Shown piece by piece: positions 31,095 to 41,370 of a stretch of 64,000 nt of DNA. The translations under genes and the position numbers were made by a program. Source of the DNA: Hydractinia symbiolongicarpus. Taxonomy: Eukaryota; Cnidaria; Hydrozoa; Anthoathecata; Hydractiniidae. Location of the stretch: contig NC_079883.1 in NCBI RefSeq assembly GCF_029227915.1, positions 18,970,001 to 19,034,000 on the forward strand, in the 5' to 3' direction. The notes below the pieces were generated by a model. It was not told where the DNA came from and searched no databases. It saw only the letters and a list, made by a program, of their open reading frames with translations. Numbering within the stretch: the stretch's first letter is position 1; every line of letters starts with the position of its first letter.

Positions 31095-32357
31095 ATGAAC
31101 GGAACTATCTTAAATCCGCATAAGGAATTAAAGACAATGCTCGGCATGAAAGGCAAGAGGCAAAGGGTGAAGATATCTCATATACCCAGTACCATAGGTC
31201 CAAAAGAAGATTTATATGTGGATATTCCTAACCTGGGGCAAAATGACGTGATTTTCCTCGGTTCAATCAAGTTGTTATTTGACCTTGAATTAACGGGAAA
31301 CAATACCAAACGTACAATTGTGAGCAATATCGGCATGTTCCTGGTTCAAAATCTCCGCATAAGCCTGAACGGTTACGAAGTGCAAAACATCGCTGACTAC
31401 AACATACTCGCAGTGTACCGTGATCTCTGGAATTCAAAATTTGACAGGGACAATAATCTGATCCTTCAGGGTATCAACCCGAACGATGGAACAATCCGTG
31501 CGTTGCAAGTCAAAGCCAGCGACCATGTAGGGAATAATGAGGAAAAGGACATAGCCGACGCGTATGGGAACACGTTCTGTATTCCATTAGGATCCATGTT
31601 TGAACTCACAAGCCAGTTGCCCTTCTATCAACATGGCCTCCACGATAAGCTACAATTTGTGATCCACTTCGCTTCATACCATCAAGTCATCAAGGATGCC
31701 GGGACCCCAGCCAGTGGGAGCACAGCGGCCAAGGCGGCCGATGCTGCCTACAAATTCAGCAATATCTGCTTAGAGTTTGATAAGGTGACAAACGAAGACC
31801 TCGCAAGTGCTATGATATCGCGATACAGTCGTCTCGCCCTACCCTATGAGCGTATACTCCGCAGCAAGGTTGTGACTATGAAGAAAAGTGACACCTCCAA
31901 CAACCTACAATTAGATACACCCGCTAAATCATTGAAGGGCGTACTACTCCTATTTCAGGATCCTACCGTTGTTAAGAAATATGCTGGGAATAACGAGAAA
32001 TTCTATAATCCTGGGATATCGTCGGTCAGTGTCACTAACGAGGGAGAGCCCAATCAACTCTTTTCCCACGCGATGTTGCCAAATGACCACCTAGAGCAAG
32101 TAGCAGGGCTCTTCGGATCCCATGACTCGATCGTGACCATCGGTCAATTCTTTACGGAAAAATATGGGTTCTTCCGAAGCAGTCCGGACCATACCCTACA
32201 CGGGAGCGGGCGGCCTCTGGAAAGATTGTCTGACGGCATCACTCTCCATATGACGAAAAAAGCGGAGGGAAGTGGGGATATTAAGTGCTACGTCTATCTA
32301 TTGCAAGATGCGCAGTTGAACATTCTTGATGGGAGGTTCCACAGTGTTGAGTATTAA
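31095..32357 (+). CDS. Probable double-jelly-roll major capsid protein
   Basis: 420 residues, uninterrupted. The family is the large, well conserved structural protein of cnidarian Polintons and adintovirus-like elements. It is rich in beta-strand patterns: DLYVDIPNLGQNDVIFLG, SIKLLFDLELTGN, NLRISLNGYEVQNIADYN, GSMFELTSQLPFYQHGLHD (typical of hexon-type capsids, where a conserved loop precedes a strand), LALPYERILRSKVVTM, GVLLLFQDPTVV, and a C-terminal strand KCYVYLLQDAQLNILDGRF. No membrane segment or signal. Its position between the coiled-coil protein and integrase fits. That the capsid gene is open while replication genes are broken is notable. Confidence 0.7.
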   Translation: MNGTILNPHKELKTMLGMKGKRQRVKISHIPSTIGPKEDLYVDIPNLGQNDVIFLGSIKLLFDLELTGNNTKRTIVSNIGMFLVQNLRISLNGYEVQNIADYNILAVYRDLWNSKFDRDNNLILQGINPNDGTIRALQVKASDHVGNNEEKDIADAYGNTFCIPLGSMFELTSQLPFYQHGLHDKLQFVIHFASYHQVIKDAGTPASGSTAAKAADAAYKFSNICLEFDKVTNEDLASAMISRYSRLALPYERILRSKVVTMKKSDTSNNLQLDTPAKSLKGVLLLFQDPTVVKKYAGNNEKFYNPGISSVSVTNEGEPNQLFSHAMLPNDHLEQVAGLFGSHDSIVTIGQFFTEKYGFFRSSPDHTLHGSGRPLERLSDGITLHMTKKAEGSGDIKCYVYLLQDAQLNILDGRFHSVEY

Positions 32358-32406
32358 GACCAAATATTCAGTATCACGCGTTATTCTGTAGCTCATAAAC
32401 TATAGA

Positions 32407-32811
32407 ATGAACATGGCAACTTTGGCGATTATGGCTGGCGGGGCGCTGATCAACGCTCTCGCCTTTAGTGGATCTAATTTTCTATTCTCAAAATTAAGTG
32501 AGGACGGGCAAGCAGAACGGAGAAGGCACGATCTAACCCTCGAGAAATTACAAGCAGCACAGGCTTCCTGGGTAAAGCAAAGACAAGCGAAGATCAATTG
32601 GTACAATAAAAGACGCGAGGAACAGCGTGCTGCAGGTCAGAGTTTGAAAGAGCTAGATGAAGGTATGCGAGAATACTATATCGCGACAATAGAAAAGGCA
32701 CCCAAATTGTCAGTCTTTTACACATCCTTCAAGCAGCAAGAAGACGGTGAACTCACCTTCATTATCGGTTCCTTGGCCATCCTCGGTTTTGCAGCGTATA
32801 AATGGTTGTAA
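32407..32811 (+). CDS. Small bitopic membrane protein of Polinton
   Basis: 134 residues. It has an N-terminal hydrophobic segment (MATLAIMAGGALINALAFSG), a long basic/acidic helix (ERRRHDLTLEKLQAAQASW and RREEQRAAGQSLKELDEGMR) and a C-terminal hydrophobic segment (LTFIIGSLAILGFAAYKWL). It lies 50 bp after the capsid gene on the same strand. The family accompanies the capsid gene in cnidarian Polintons; a virion-membrane or scaffold role is inferred. Intact. An ATG at 32413 is an equal choice of start. Confidence 0.65.
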   Translation: MNMATLAIMAGGALINALAFSGSNFLFSKLSEDGQAERRRHDLTLEKLQAAQASWVKQRQAKINWYNKRREEQRAAGQSLKELDEGMREYYIATIEKAPKLSVFYTSFKQQEDGELTFIIGSLAILGFAAYKWL

Positions 32812-32836
32812 TGTAATCGTTTTTGACATCTAATAA

Positions 32837-33795
32837 ATGTCAAAGCATATCATTAATCAGGAAGAAGCGGAAAAACTAATATACTACCAACCTCACATCT
32901 TTGGATTGGGCGCAAGGCTATCAAATTGCTCGTTGAGAGCTCTGGCCTCTCAAGGAAAAAAATTATTCACTGGCTATCTCGCCAACTGTTCTGGCTCAGA
33001 CATATTCGGGGTCCGAAAAAGATCAATTACCCTCATTTCACCATTACAAAGCCGAACAAAATGCATCAATTCGACTTGCTCTATATGCCACATGATACAG
33101 TGTATGGAAATACGTACAAATATATACTCACAGGTATCGATGTAGCTTCGAGGTATAAAGTCGCAAGGCCCTCAGAACCAAGAAAGCCAGCGAAGTCGCT
33201 GATATGTTCAAGGATATTTACAAGGCAGGACCTCTCCGATATCCTAAGACTTTCCAATGTGATAATGCGTCAGAATTCAAATCAAATGTGAGTAATCTGT
33301 TAGAGAGCAAAAGTGTCGAGATCAAACGTGCTACTACCAAATATCACCACACGCTCACGGCATTTGTTGAAAGCTACAACAAGGTACTCGCCGAAAGGCT
33401 ATTCAAGCTCCAAGATGTGCAAGAGCTTGCCTCTGACGAACAGAGTACTACATGGGTCAAACACCTATACAATATCGAGAAAAGCATGAACAACACTAAG
33501 ACGGCTATGAGATATAAAACCTTCAAAGGCCATTAAACTCGATAAAGTACCGCTTGCGAAAAGCGAGGAATATCCTGAAAAAGCGTTTACCCGAAGACGG
33601 TCTCTATTTGTACTTGCTACAACCCGGCGAGGAACATGGAGATGCAAAAAGACGTGCGGACTCCACCATATAGTGACAGGTACGAAATTGTTATACTATT
33701 TGGCAGATGGACCCGATAGATCTTTCGTAGCCAAAGAATTAATGTTGATTCCAGAGGGTGTTGAAATACCTCCCGAGCATGTGAAAGATTGGTAG
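32837..33795 (+). pseudogene. Polinton retroviral-type integrase, several frameshifts
   Basis: It starts MSKHIINQEEAEKLIYYQPH just after TAATAA. It shifts frame near 32920, near 33170 and near 33535. Core blocks: MHQFDLLYMPHD (first catalytic Asp), KYILTGIDVASRYKVA, TFQCDNASEFKSNV (second Asp) and FVESYNKVLAERLF (Glu). The C-terminal frame has LLYYLADGPDRSFVAKEL and IPEGVEIPPEHVKDW, the usual end of Polinton integrases, which often carry an SH3/chromodomain-like tail. All three D,D,E residues are still encoded, but no single frame contains them. Integrases of this type join the terminal repeats to host DNA with a 6-bp duplication, as seen here. Confidence 0.9.
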
Positions 33796-33807
33796 GGCCA
33801 TTTCACT

Positions 33808-33830
33808 GGTTCCCTTGCTACGGGGGAACC
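33808..33830. terminator. Hairpin between convergent Polinton genes
   Basis: GGTTCCC (33808-33814) pairs with GGGAACC (33824-33830) around a 9-nt loop, 13 bases after the integrase stop and about 95 bases before the stop of the facing gene. Position suggests a role in 3'-end formation, but only the hairpin itself is observed. Confidence 0.35.
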
Positions 33831-33923
33831 ACTCAGTTGATACCCATAAGCGTAGTTAATGTGAACCTGTGGCTTACATTAATACTTACCATACAAAAAA
33901 ATGATCGGTATCCCTGGAGGAGG

Positions 33924-34468
33924 CTAATATCTAGTATATAGTATTTTCAAGAGTGCGTGTAATGGTTCATTCTTTAAATTTTTATTTAAATCCCACAAAT
34001 ATAGTAAAGGGGGCTCTGTATAGAACGGATATCCGTACACGATAACTCGAAAAACATCAGGCTCGATATCAAGATCTATGTCAGCTAAGCGTCTATCTTC
34101 AATAGGAAATTTGAGTATTTCGCTTATTTTTGTCAGATCAGCCAGATCCGAGAGCTTTAACTCAGGATCCTTGATAACCTCATAACATAGCACACCCAAC
34201 CTGTTTCTTTTAATATTTACAATATGCAGACCCCTGCGATCGATCCTGTATTCGAGCACTTCATCCTCCTCTTCACATGCAATTGTCGCCCAGGGCTTTT
34301 TTCATCCGGATGTATAAACCCCTCATAGTATGCACCACCCCTAAATCTAAAATTTTCCAGACAAATGGGACAATAACCAGTGGTAAATTCTGCCTTTATG
34401 CAGCATCTCAGCACGGGTACCTTAATACTATAATAGTTTTTTTGTTGGCCCTGTACATAGGTTTCCAT
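33924..34468 (-). pseudogene. Hypothetical zinc-finger-like Polinton protein, one frameshift
   Basis: It starts METYVQGQQKNYYSIKVP at 34468. The first part has cysteines in VLRCCIKAE and YCPICLENFRF; a single-base shift near 34290 leads to EVLEYRIDRRGLHIVNIKRN and a globular remainder (GVLCYEVIKDPELKLSDLA, VIVYGYPFYTEPPLLYLWD). About 180 codons in total. I do not recognise the family; the CxxC pairs suggest metal binding. Confidence 0.45.
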
Positions 34469-34570
34469 TTTTTCTTCAAGTGTTAACTATCTTTTAACAA
34501 TTAAAGTGGTCACGAAAGCATCGTCTCCTTCTGGCGAACCCCTGTTATGAACACACAAAACCACGCGTCT

Positions 34571-35325
34571 CTAATCTTCTAATGCCGGATCACCCAGGTC
34601 GTATAAGTCGTCGCGAGTAAGATCAATAAGCCTGAAGTGGCATATGTATCGCTCCATATGTCCCTCCTCTTCAAACCGATTAAAGACATGCATGCCATTT
34701 GCATTATCAATAACAACGATTTCTTCCGAATCAGGAAATTGAACACTGATCCATCGTCTTTTCTTTAAAATACCACGTCTTTGTACACGGGAGCAATAGT
34801 ATGGAAGATGGTGATATTTATCATCGTCATGTGTTGTATGTTTGCGAAAAATCATAATAACATTATCTATGCCCGCATCATTGGCATGTGGTACATATCT
34901 TTGACGGAGTCCTGCAATTTCCAGTGTTCGTAGGTCGAGTTGGTTTTATCTCTCCTGAAGATCATCACCGAGTATTGCCAGAGTCATATCCCTTTCCTCG
35001 ATGGCCCCCTCTAATTTTTTAATACCTATTAGCGCCAACCATTTCATGACATCAAGTGCCTTTGGTTTTCTTGAACGCGCACAAATCTCAAGAGCAGCAT
35101 CTAATGTTATGAAAGCATAATGAGGATTTTTTGCTTTACCAAGGGGTTGGTTTGAAACCAACCCTATTTCATCACGGGAGATGGTGGGAATATCCCGATA
35201 TGACTCTGCAATCTTCTCAATCCCAGGAAACTTCCCGAGATCAGCACGTTTAAAAAATGGTGATTTTTCTCATCGAATAGAGTCTCAATGGCTCCAGGTA
35301 ATGTGTTTAACGCAAGTGAGGACAT
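34571..35325 (-). pseudogene. BRO-N domain protein with DUF3627-like C-terminus, two frameshifts
   Basis: The start ATG 35325 follows TAATAAAA. BRO-N blocks: NTLPGAIETLFDEKNHHF, then after a one-base shift near 35255 KRADLGKFPGIEKIAESYR and PHYAFITLDAALEICARSRK. A helical linker (EGAIEERDMTLAILGDDLQE) follows, and a second shift near 34945 enters the C-terminal domain (VIMIFRKHTTHDDDKYHH, YCSRVQRRGILKKRRW, NANGMHVFNRFEEEGH), which resembles the C-terminal domain attached to BRO/KilA-N proteins in large DNA viruses. BRO proteins bind DNA and are thought to regulate viral or host transcription. Two separate open frames (34571-34855 and 34946-35161) are pieces of this one gene. Confidence 0.7.
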
Positions 35326-35334
35326 TTTTATTAT

Positions 35335-35523
35335 TTACATTACCCAAACCAGGGTCCATATCATTAGGACAGATATGAAAAAATACTTATTATTCCTTTC
35401 CCTATATAGTGATTCACGAAGCTCCTCCTGGAGGGCCTCTAATTGAGATTCGAGATAAGGGATGCGATCCATCTCCTCATGACAAGCTTTCAACTGATTT
35501 TTTAATGTTCTGATGTATGTCAT
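35335..35523 (-). CDS. Small coiled-coil protein with C-terminal membrane anchor
   Basis: 62 residues, intact, starting at an ATG preceded by AATAAATA. Residues 1-44 are a coiled coil (LKNQLKACHEEMDRIPYLES, LEALQEELRESL), residues 45-62 a tail anchor (YFFISVLMIWTLVWVM). Similar short proteins sit next to the ATPase gene in other Polintons. It abuts the BRO gene and the ATPase gene (4-9 bp gaps). Confidence 0.65.
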   Translation of the reverse strand: MTYIRTLKNQLKACHEEMDRIPYLESQLEALQEELRESLYRERNNKYFFISVLMIWTLVWVM

Positions 35524-35527
35524 TTAT

Positions 35528-36191
35528 TTATTCCAATATACTCCAGGTCCTTGGGTGCTCAAGCCTAATATATAGGCACGCGTGTTTGGACTTTTTGGGT
35601 TGATTTTTGATTATATCCCAGTCGGTAGGTTCTATCAGGTTCGTCTCTTCATCAATAATTTTCATATAAGAACGTTCACTAGGGTACCACATGAACAGCT
35701 GCTTCTTTTGCCGGCGGAGATTTTTAGGTAATGCCGTATAACTCTGAGTTCGGAGCCAGAGACTGTGCCCCCGATGCCTCCCGCTGGTAGCGAGCTCAAG
35801 GAGCGGTTGACACTTCTTATCCATACTCTCGTCGGCTATCATATCGTCAACGATAAACAGAGTGCTTTCACCGGGCAGGAGCTTTGATAGTTGTTCGATC
35901 CAATCAAACAACTGGTCTTTGGGATCTATCAAAAAAACATAATCATCTCCCCACAGCGAGGATCTCTCCAAGTAAGTCTTGTTCCAGCGGATGGTGGGGC
36001 GGAGTATGATGATATTGTGGAAATGGTGCCTGTACTCGTTCTCCAGAAACTCGCTGAGTTTTACCACACGAGGTAGGCCCTGTAAAAATCGCAGTATGCG
36101 TTTGTAGGACAGCATGAAGAGTCATGTTTGTTGTAAGCAAACATGATCCTTTAACCAGGCATGGCATGCCGGATGGTTTTGCTAAGACCAT
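35528..36191 (-). pseudogene. FtsK/HerA-type genome-packaging ATPase, one frameshift
   Basis: Walker A is AIFTGPTSCGKT in one frame (about 36060-36095); immediately after it a single-base shift moves to the frame EFLENEYRHHFHNIIILRPT. That frame carries Walker B STLFIVDDMI, followed by ATSGRHRGHSLWLRTQSYTA (arginine/sensor region) and WYPSERSYMKIID, ending at 35528. Size and motif order fit the Polinton/adenovirus-IVa2-like and NCLDV packaging ATPases that pump DNA into capsids. Start chosen at ATG 36191 (MVLAKPSGMPC), but the frame is open upstream into the next gene. Inactive as read. Confidence 0.85.
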
Positions 36192-36443
36192 CTGTTGTGA
36201 CTTAGGTACTATGGAGGCAGGTATCCACCCCTTGCTTAGAGCCATCTCACGACTTCCTCGACCCGCTGTAAAGTAGACAACCATCTTCATCACATCATTA
36301 GTATCCGTCTTGGTAGAGGGGCTAGAGATTCCTAGGAATTTTTTTCCAGCCATCGCGTAAGCGAAAGTAAAACCGAGGTCGACCACGGTCTCATATATCA
36401 TATTAATTATCTCCTTCTGTTGAGGGGTGACGTTTGAACTCAT
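36192..36443 (-). CDS. Small Polinton protein, frame open into ATPase
   Basis: It starts MSSNVTPQQKEIINMIYETV at 36443, preceded by TATAATAAAGT. About 84 residues with two moderately hydrophobic segments (ETVVDLGFTFAYAMAGKKF, VMKMVVYFTAGRGSREMALS). No stop separates it from the ATPase N-terminus, so the reading frame as it stands runs from here to Walker A (to 35943). Either a stop was lost, or the two are naturally fused in this lineage. Role unknown. Confidence 0.55.
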
Positions 36444-36457
36444 ACTTTATTATATGC

Positions 36458-36811
36458 CTATCGCATCTTAAAAATATCAATATCTGGCTTAGGCTCCGCC
36501 CTTGCGCTTGGTTGATTAGACGTTATGACAGGCTGGTCAATCGCCACGGTTTTTTTATAGAAAATATAATATGCCCCAACCACAGAGGCGAGTATAGCAA
36601 CAAGGCCTCCACCAATGCATACACTGCCTGACTGTACAGAACTCACCCCAGAAGAGGTTTTGACTGTAGATTCTACTGTGCCCTCTTGTTGCTTCAGATC
36701 TTCCTTCCTCTTCTTCATCAGCGCCGCCAACTTGTGACCTTGGACGACTCTCCCAGGGTGCTTTATTGGTTTTGTTAAAATTCTTTCTTCTTGGGGTTGA
36801 ACTTCGCTCAT
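36458..36811 (-). CDS. Single-pass membrane protein of Polinton
   Basis: 117 residues, intact, ATG preceded by TAATAATAA. The N-terminal basic motif TKPIKHPGRVVQGHKLAALM (xxKxPxRVxxGxxLA) is a hallmark I know from Polinton small proteins. A transmembrane segment follows (GGGLVAILASVVGAYYIFY), then a C-terminal tail ending KPDIDIFKMR. Possibly a virion membrane component. Confidence 0.65.
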   Translation of the reverse strand: MSEVQPQEERILTKPIKHPGRVVQGHKLAALMKKRKEDLKQQEGTVESTVKTSSGVSSVQSGSVCIGGGLVAILASVVGAYYIFYKKTVAIDQPVITSNQPSARAEPKPDIDIFKMR

Positions 36812-36853
36812 TTATTATTATGTGTACTCCTGGGTACACATAAAAGATCTTGA

Positions 36854-37223
36854 TCACTCATTCAGGTATTGATATATCACGGAGGGTTTGCCTCCAGGAG
36901 GGTTTGCCTCCAGATCCTGGCGTAGGGCCTCGGGACTATAGAGCGGTACAAAATTGCCGATGGCTTTGGTATACATACTTATCGCATGGGCACTGAGAGC
37001 CAAGGCCTTTCTCTTGTAGCTTGTGTTCAGTAAAATCATTATAAATTTTGTCAATAACCTCAGGTGAAGCCTTGTCAAGGAACGCCTCTGTACATTTTTT
37101 AGGTAAAAGATGGGGCTTGGATTTGCGGCCATCCTTCAAAGCCTGGCGCTTGCATATAGGTTTTTGATCAACGGCCTCTGGTGGGGTATCAACAACATCG
37201 AAAATTTCAGCCAATTCAGACAT
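36854..37223 (-). pseudogene. Conserved Polinton protein, one frameshift
   Basis: It starts MSELAEIFDVVDTPPEAVDQ at 37223, right after AATAATAAAG. The basic middle (CKRQALKDGRKSKPHLLPKK) is followed by SPEVIDKIYNDFTEHKLQ, then a one-base shift near 37015 into KALALSAHAISMYTKAIGN, FVPLYSPEALRQDLEANPPG and the end at 36854. The block ALSAHAISMYTKAI recurs in related elements. A nine-bp-type duplication (GGAGGGTTTGCCTCCA, twice) lies at 36880-36913. Unknown role. Confidence 0.55.
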
Positions 37224-37316
37224 CTTTATTATTAGCCGTCTGTATCTGAAATAACCGAAGATGATCAAGACGTACGGCAGGAGTACAGCGAGACATAGGG
37301 ATATCTCGCATAGCAT
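37224..37316 (-). CDS. Tiny hydrophobic protein, conserved in both Polinton copies
   Basis: It starts MLCEISLCLAVLLPYVLIIF at 37316 after AATAAAC and ends in basic residues (GYFRYRRLIIK). In this copy the frame runs on into the next gene (MSELAEI) with no stop. Copy 2 has the same segment at 63923 with a different first few residues but identical AVLLPYVLII and GYFRYR. Conservation through decay argues that it is a real small membrane protein. Confidence 0.55.
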
Positions 37317-37917
37317 GTTTATTTTTCAAAACAAAACGCTGGGTGCTTTGTTGTTTTTGTTGTTTGAACCCAGAGGGTTTTAGATTCTGTGAATATACCA
37401 CTCAGAGCCTTTGGTTTTTCATATTCCAGGTGTTTTTTCTGTGCTGTCCTGCTTTGCAGGCTTAGCGTACTTGCTCTTTATACTCTATACAGAATGTCGT
37501 GCTTGTACTACGCATTAACGAAACCCACCTTTTTAAGTGAGCACTTTCAGAGGTCGTTCCTAGCACTGACATTTAACCAGCATTTTGGTACAATTATTTT
37601 CCCCGACTGGCACAGTGTGTGGTAGAAACCGGGGCGAGACGGCCACCTCCAGGTAAGGCATGGTCTCGCCCGCCCATCCGTACCCTTCAGCCAGGTCTAA
37701 GCCTGCTACCACAATTTTACTATGCTACCACAATTTTACTATATATCAAGCTTCGTATATATCTATTCAGTATCACCTTGAGTACTACCTGTGTGAAAAT
37801 TCAAGCATCACCGGTTAAGTCTTTTGCTCATCATACAGAAAATCTCTCGACCATTCAAAAAATGATAAACATTTTTGAATGTATGAGGCAAATGAGTTTG
37901 TTCTTGTCTTTACCGAT
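37317..37917. other. Polinton intergenic segment, probably replaced or inserted
   Basis: It contains a strong hairpin (GGGCGAGAC at 37632-37640 with GTCTCGCCC at 37663-37671) and a 19-bp tandem duplication (CTACCACAATTTTACTATG-type, 37704-37742). No supported gene. The segment has no counterpart in copy 2. Confidence 0.5.
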
Positions 37918-38423
37918 TCATACTGAAGAGGAGCTATATCTACAACCTTTCTTTTGATTCTCCGCGACCCACATGGGCTGCATGTTTGTGTAGTGGAGCC
38001 TCGCGAGTTGCACTTCTTCGATTGGATATACCCCGTTCTCTCTATACTTAATGGAGATTCTGTGGTCGAATTGCCAAGCACCCCTATTGTTCCAGCTCAT
38101 CCCGTCTCTGAATTGATCTTGGATGTGACCAATGAATGTGCAGATACCGCACCCTAGGTACTCGGTAGAGGCTATCTCCGTGTCATTGTTTAAAGCATAA
38201 TGATCCTGGCTAGAATAAGGTTATGCTGATACCCAGGAAAATCACAATCCTTGCAGTGTGATCTCTCTTTTTTATGATGGCATTTGTTGCGTTCCTTTGA
38301 CGCATTATGACTATCCAAGCGTTTGATACATTGTTTTGTCCGTTGTCCATCACGCTTGTTGATCTTGAAATTATCAAAAGGTAAAGTTTTTTTACAGTTT
38401 GAACAGCACTTGGTCTCCTCCAT
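37918..38423 (-). pseudogene. HNH endonuclease-like protein with zinc-binding N-terminus, one frameshift
   Basis: It starts MEETKCCSNCKKTLPFDNFK at 38423. A zinc-binding region follows (CCSNCKKTL, KQCIKRLDSHNASKERNKC, RSHCKDCDFPG), then a one-base shift near 38195 into the HNH domain: IASTEYLGCGICTFIGHIQD, MSWNNRGAWQFDHRISI (WxxDH-type core) and RLHYTNMQPMWVAEN, ending at 37918. The family occurs in giant viruses and in some Polintons, where it behaves as a homing-type or selfish nuclease. It is absent at the equivalent place in copy 2. Confidence 0.75.
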
Positions 38424-38476
38424 TTTTTGTTGTATATACTAACAGTATATACAAACTTTGGGACAATAGTCGTCAT

Positions 38477-41370
38477 TTATAAATCTAATGGTTTTTTATG
38501 AACACCATCCTCATGCACAACCCTTTTATCGTAAAACGCTGATAAACCCAGCTTATTTTGCTGATATGTGACCATCCCTTGATTATGTACCCGGAACCCC
38601 ACATTTTTAGCAGTATCCAGCTCTCCCTTCAGTGCTCCCATATACCTACACCATGTCAATTCATTTTGCCTTTTCGACATGCCTTTGCACGAGAATTTCG
38701 TACCATCTTTACCTTCGACGAAATAGCACTTGGCTGTCAGCGCTATCATTCTGGATCCGATGACAGGGTCTGCATCTGCTTGGCGCCGCGCATCCGCGAT
38801 TTCCTCCGGGAACCATGCGAATGGTTTACCCCTTGAGTACTTGAGTATTTGATAACAAGCTGTAATCTTCAACCCATGATACAGGTACCATTTAAGCAGT
38901 TCAGTACAAAGCAGAATCTTCTCAGCTTTCATCACTCCCAACAGCTTTTTAGTGCCCGGTATACGTTTTCGCTCTGTCTTGTTTAAATACTCGTGCATAT
39001 GCTGATGGATTTGATTGTCAGGGATCTCTCTAACCACAAATAACGGGGACATTTCGCTGAATTTTTCGTACAACTCAATAGGCACTTCAATATCAACTTG
39101 GGCAAACCCGAATAGCGATCCATCTAGAATGCTCTCCATTAGAACATCTAATTCTCCAACGGGGTCTGCTATTTTGATCAGCTTCTCCTTACCACAAGAG
39201 AAGTCCTGCAGCAGGGTGCTAGGGTAGAGCATGTTGGCGTCATATCCCAGGATAGTCTTACATTTTTTCGGTTCGTTATAAATATCTGATCTGATACCTG
39301 TAACATTACTCTCATGGTACCTACAAAATACGATAGCTGGCCCACCTACCATGCCCGTTTGGAGGAGTTCATAGGCCTCGTTCTTTGTACAATATGTACA
39401 AGCGTTTTGAACCTGTTTACAATATTCGCATCGGGCTTTGGTACAATGAGCTTCGCATTTACGCTTACACGGATCACCCGGAGCATAAAGCTTTATATCC
39501 GGGTTCAACCGCAGAGACTTGTTCAGAACATACCGCATCGACACATCCGGAATGCTCACGGCATCTTTCAAAATGTCAATCTCATCCTCGTAGTACGTGT
39601 TGCGGGTCTTATCCACAGCTTCAACAAAGGGTACTACGTCCGCCATGTTATACTCGGCTAACCAATCAAGCATCGTCACACATTTTCTTCTAAAAAACTC
39701 ACCTCTGAACGTCTGGTAATCTTCGGGTGAGAGTGTGTTTCTACCACTGAGTGTGCTATAAAACGCCCCATTATCGAGTGGGCCTCGATGGTTTAATTTT
39801 TCATAGCTTGTTAACCATTCGTATGGGAACAGTAATTTTTTGAGATTGCACTCCAGCGATTTGCACCATTTTTCATAACTCAGGCCCGGTGCGAGGAAAT
39901 TTTTTATATCGATAAATTTTAACCTCGATGTGGTTAGAAACATGTAATCGTTGTCTTTTTTCGCTACTTTGATATTATCATCATCCGCAATTCGTTCGAC
40001 AAAATACCGCTTTATCATGTTGATATCGTACTTGCCACTATTGAAACCTATCACCGTCACTTTATTTACCCATTCATGCCAAGCATCAACTTCTTGGACA
40101 ATCCGGATCTGTCTCTGCTCCAGTTGATCAACAAGTTTTTGCACACGCACCTTTGGATTTTCATTCATGATGAAGTTAGGATGTGCTTGTAGACTATCGT
40201 GGATGGCAACACTTACAGGCATATGCTCGGAGATGTATGTTAAATCAGACGTGGGCTGCTGATTCAATGGTGCCAAGAGGGCCTCGAAATCAAATACAAT
40301 GAAATGGGGATAGGGTCGAAATTCTTTCTCGAATACCCTCTTAGCCTTTGGAGGGTTTTCACACTCCAATGCAGTGACAAGATTGTACCCTAGTTTTTGG
40401 ATGTGGTCTTCCTTAAATTTGGTACGATTGAAATTATTTTTATCTACGTTGGTTCGCTGTGGTTACGAGCACGTACATCTCCCCTCTTTAATTTAGGTTC
40501 CTCGCAGTATTCACGAGCTAATTTGAGAGCTGGCCTTGTGAGGAACTTTTCGCACTGTTTTTGCTCTTCCCGGTAATGAACAGCTAGGCATCTCCAGAAG
40601 CACGAGCTGTCTGTTCTCTCGTCCGTCTTGTCAAAGCTATAAATGCACCTTTTTCCGCGCAACCAATTTGGTAATGGGCCACATCCAAGTAGGGGCTCCC
40701 TGGTAGAAATTATCTTGATCTGCACGTGCTTGAATATTATTTTACCTTCATATGCTACTGGGGTCTCGATGGTTCTGTCGGGTGGCAAATAGGCTTTCGT
40801 CCAAAATTTCGCATCTTCTAAATCAAGGCGTTTCATCTCACATTCATCGATGAAAGCCTCGATGTCAGCCATGCTTGATAGTGACCCGGAGCTTTATGTT
40901 TTGTGATAATTTGCAACATCTCCACCGTCTCGGTAAATATCACAGCTAAAGCTGTATACCACCTTCACACGTATGTCTACGTGTGGTGTGATTTTTCGCA
41001 TAATGGTATCTGTCAATGGCTGGTTAAGGTTTTCGTTGAACCTCCGTGTTTTGATGCGGTTTCCGTCTTCTATCATTTCCGCGTCATCATCAAAAATATT
41101 ATGGATATCCTCAATTACATCAGTATTGGTGGCATGCTTAGATTCTTTCCCGAACATGTGTTTGAGGTCCTCATCTATGGTGATGGTGATCCGTTGAACC
41201 TCATCGTGGAGAGTTGATGATCTTGAAAATTGATCCCTGACCTTGTTGTAGTAGTAGCTAACGGTATCCCGCACGCTCCGTAGTTGTTTAACGAGAGTTT
41301 CGCGAGTTGCCGCTACTGGTGCCGACACGGTATTATATATTTTACTGATTGCATTTTTGAACCAACTCAT
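38477..41370 (-). pseudogene. Protein-primed family-B DNA polymerase of Polinton copy 1, internally deleted
   Basis: The start MSWFKNAISKIYNTVSAPVA at 41370 follows CTATAATAAAG. The frame stops once (TAA near 40894), and an equivalent of the next methionine restarts MADIEAFIDECEMKRLDLED. Copy 2 shows that this is one reading frame. Around 40440, roughly 565 bp present in copy 2 are missing (zinc-finger and YEYHGCKLHGC nuclease-like region). The exonuclease block FIVFDFEALLAP and GFNSGKYDINMIKRY remain, and polymerase motif A is GYDANMLYPSTLL. A second deletion after RRQADADPV removes motif B and the DTDS motif C; the C-terminus (FVEGKDGTKFSCKGMSKRQN) is intact. Without motifs B and C it cannot polymerise. 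Confidence 0.92.

Noticed and set aside
37619-37957. 112-codon plus-strand frame
   Set aside because: It overlaps the end of the HNH gene on the other strand and is driven by the hairpin spacer; no recognisable protein.
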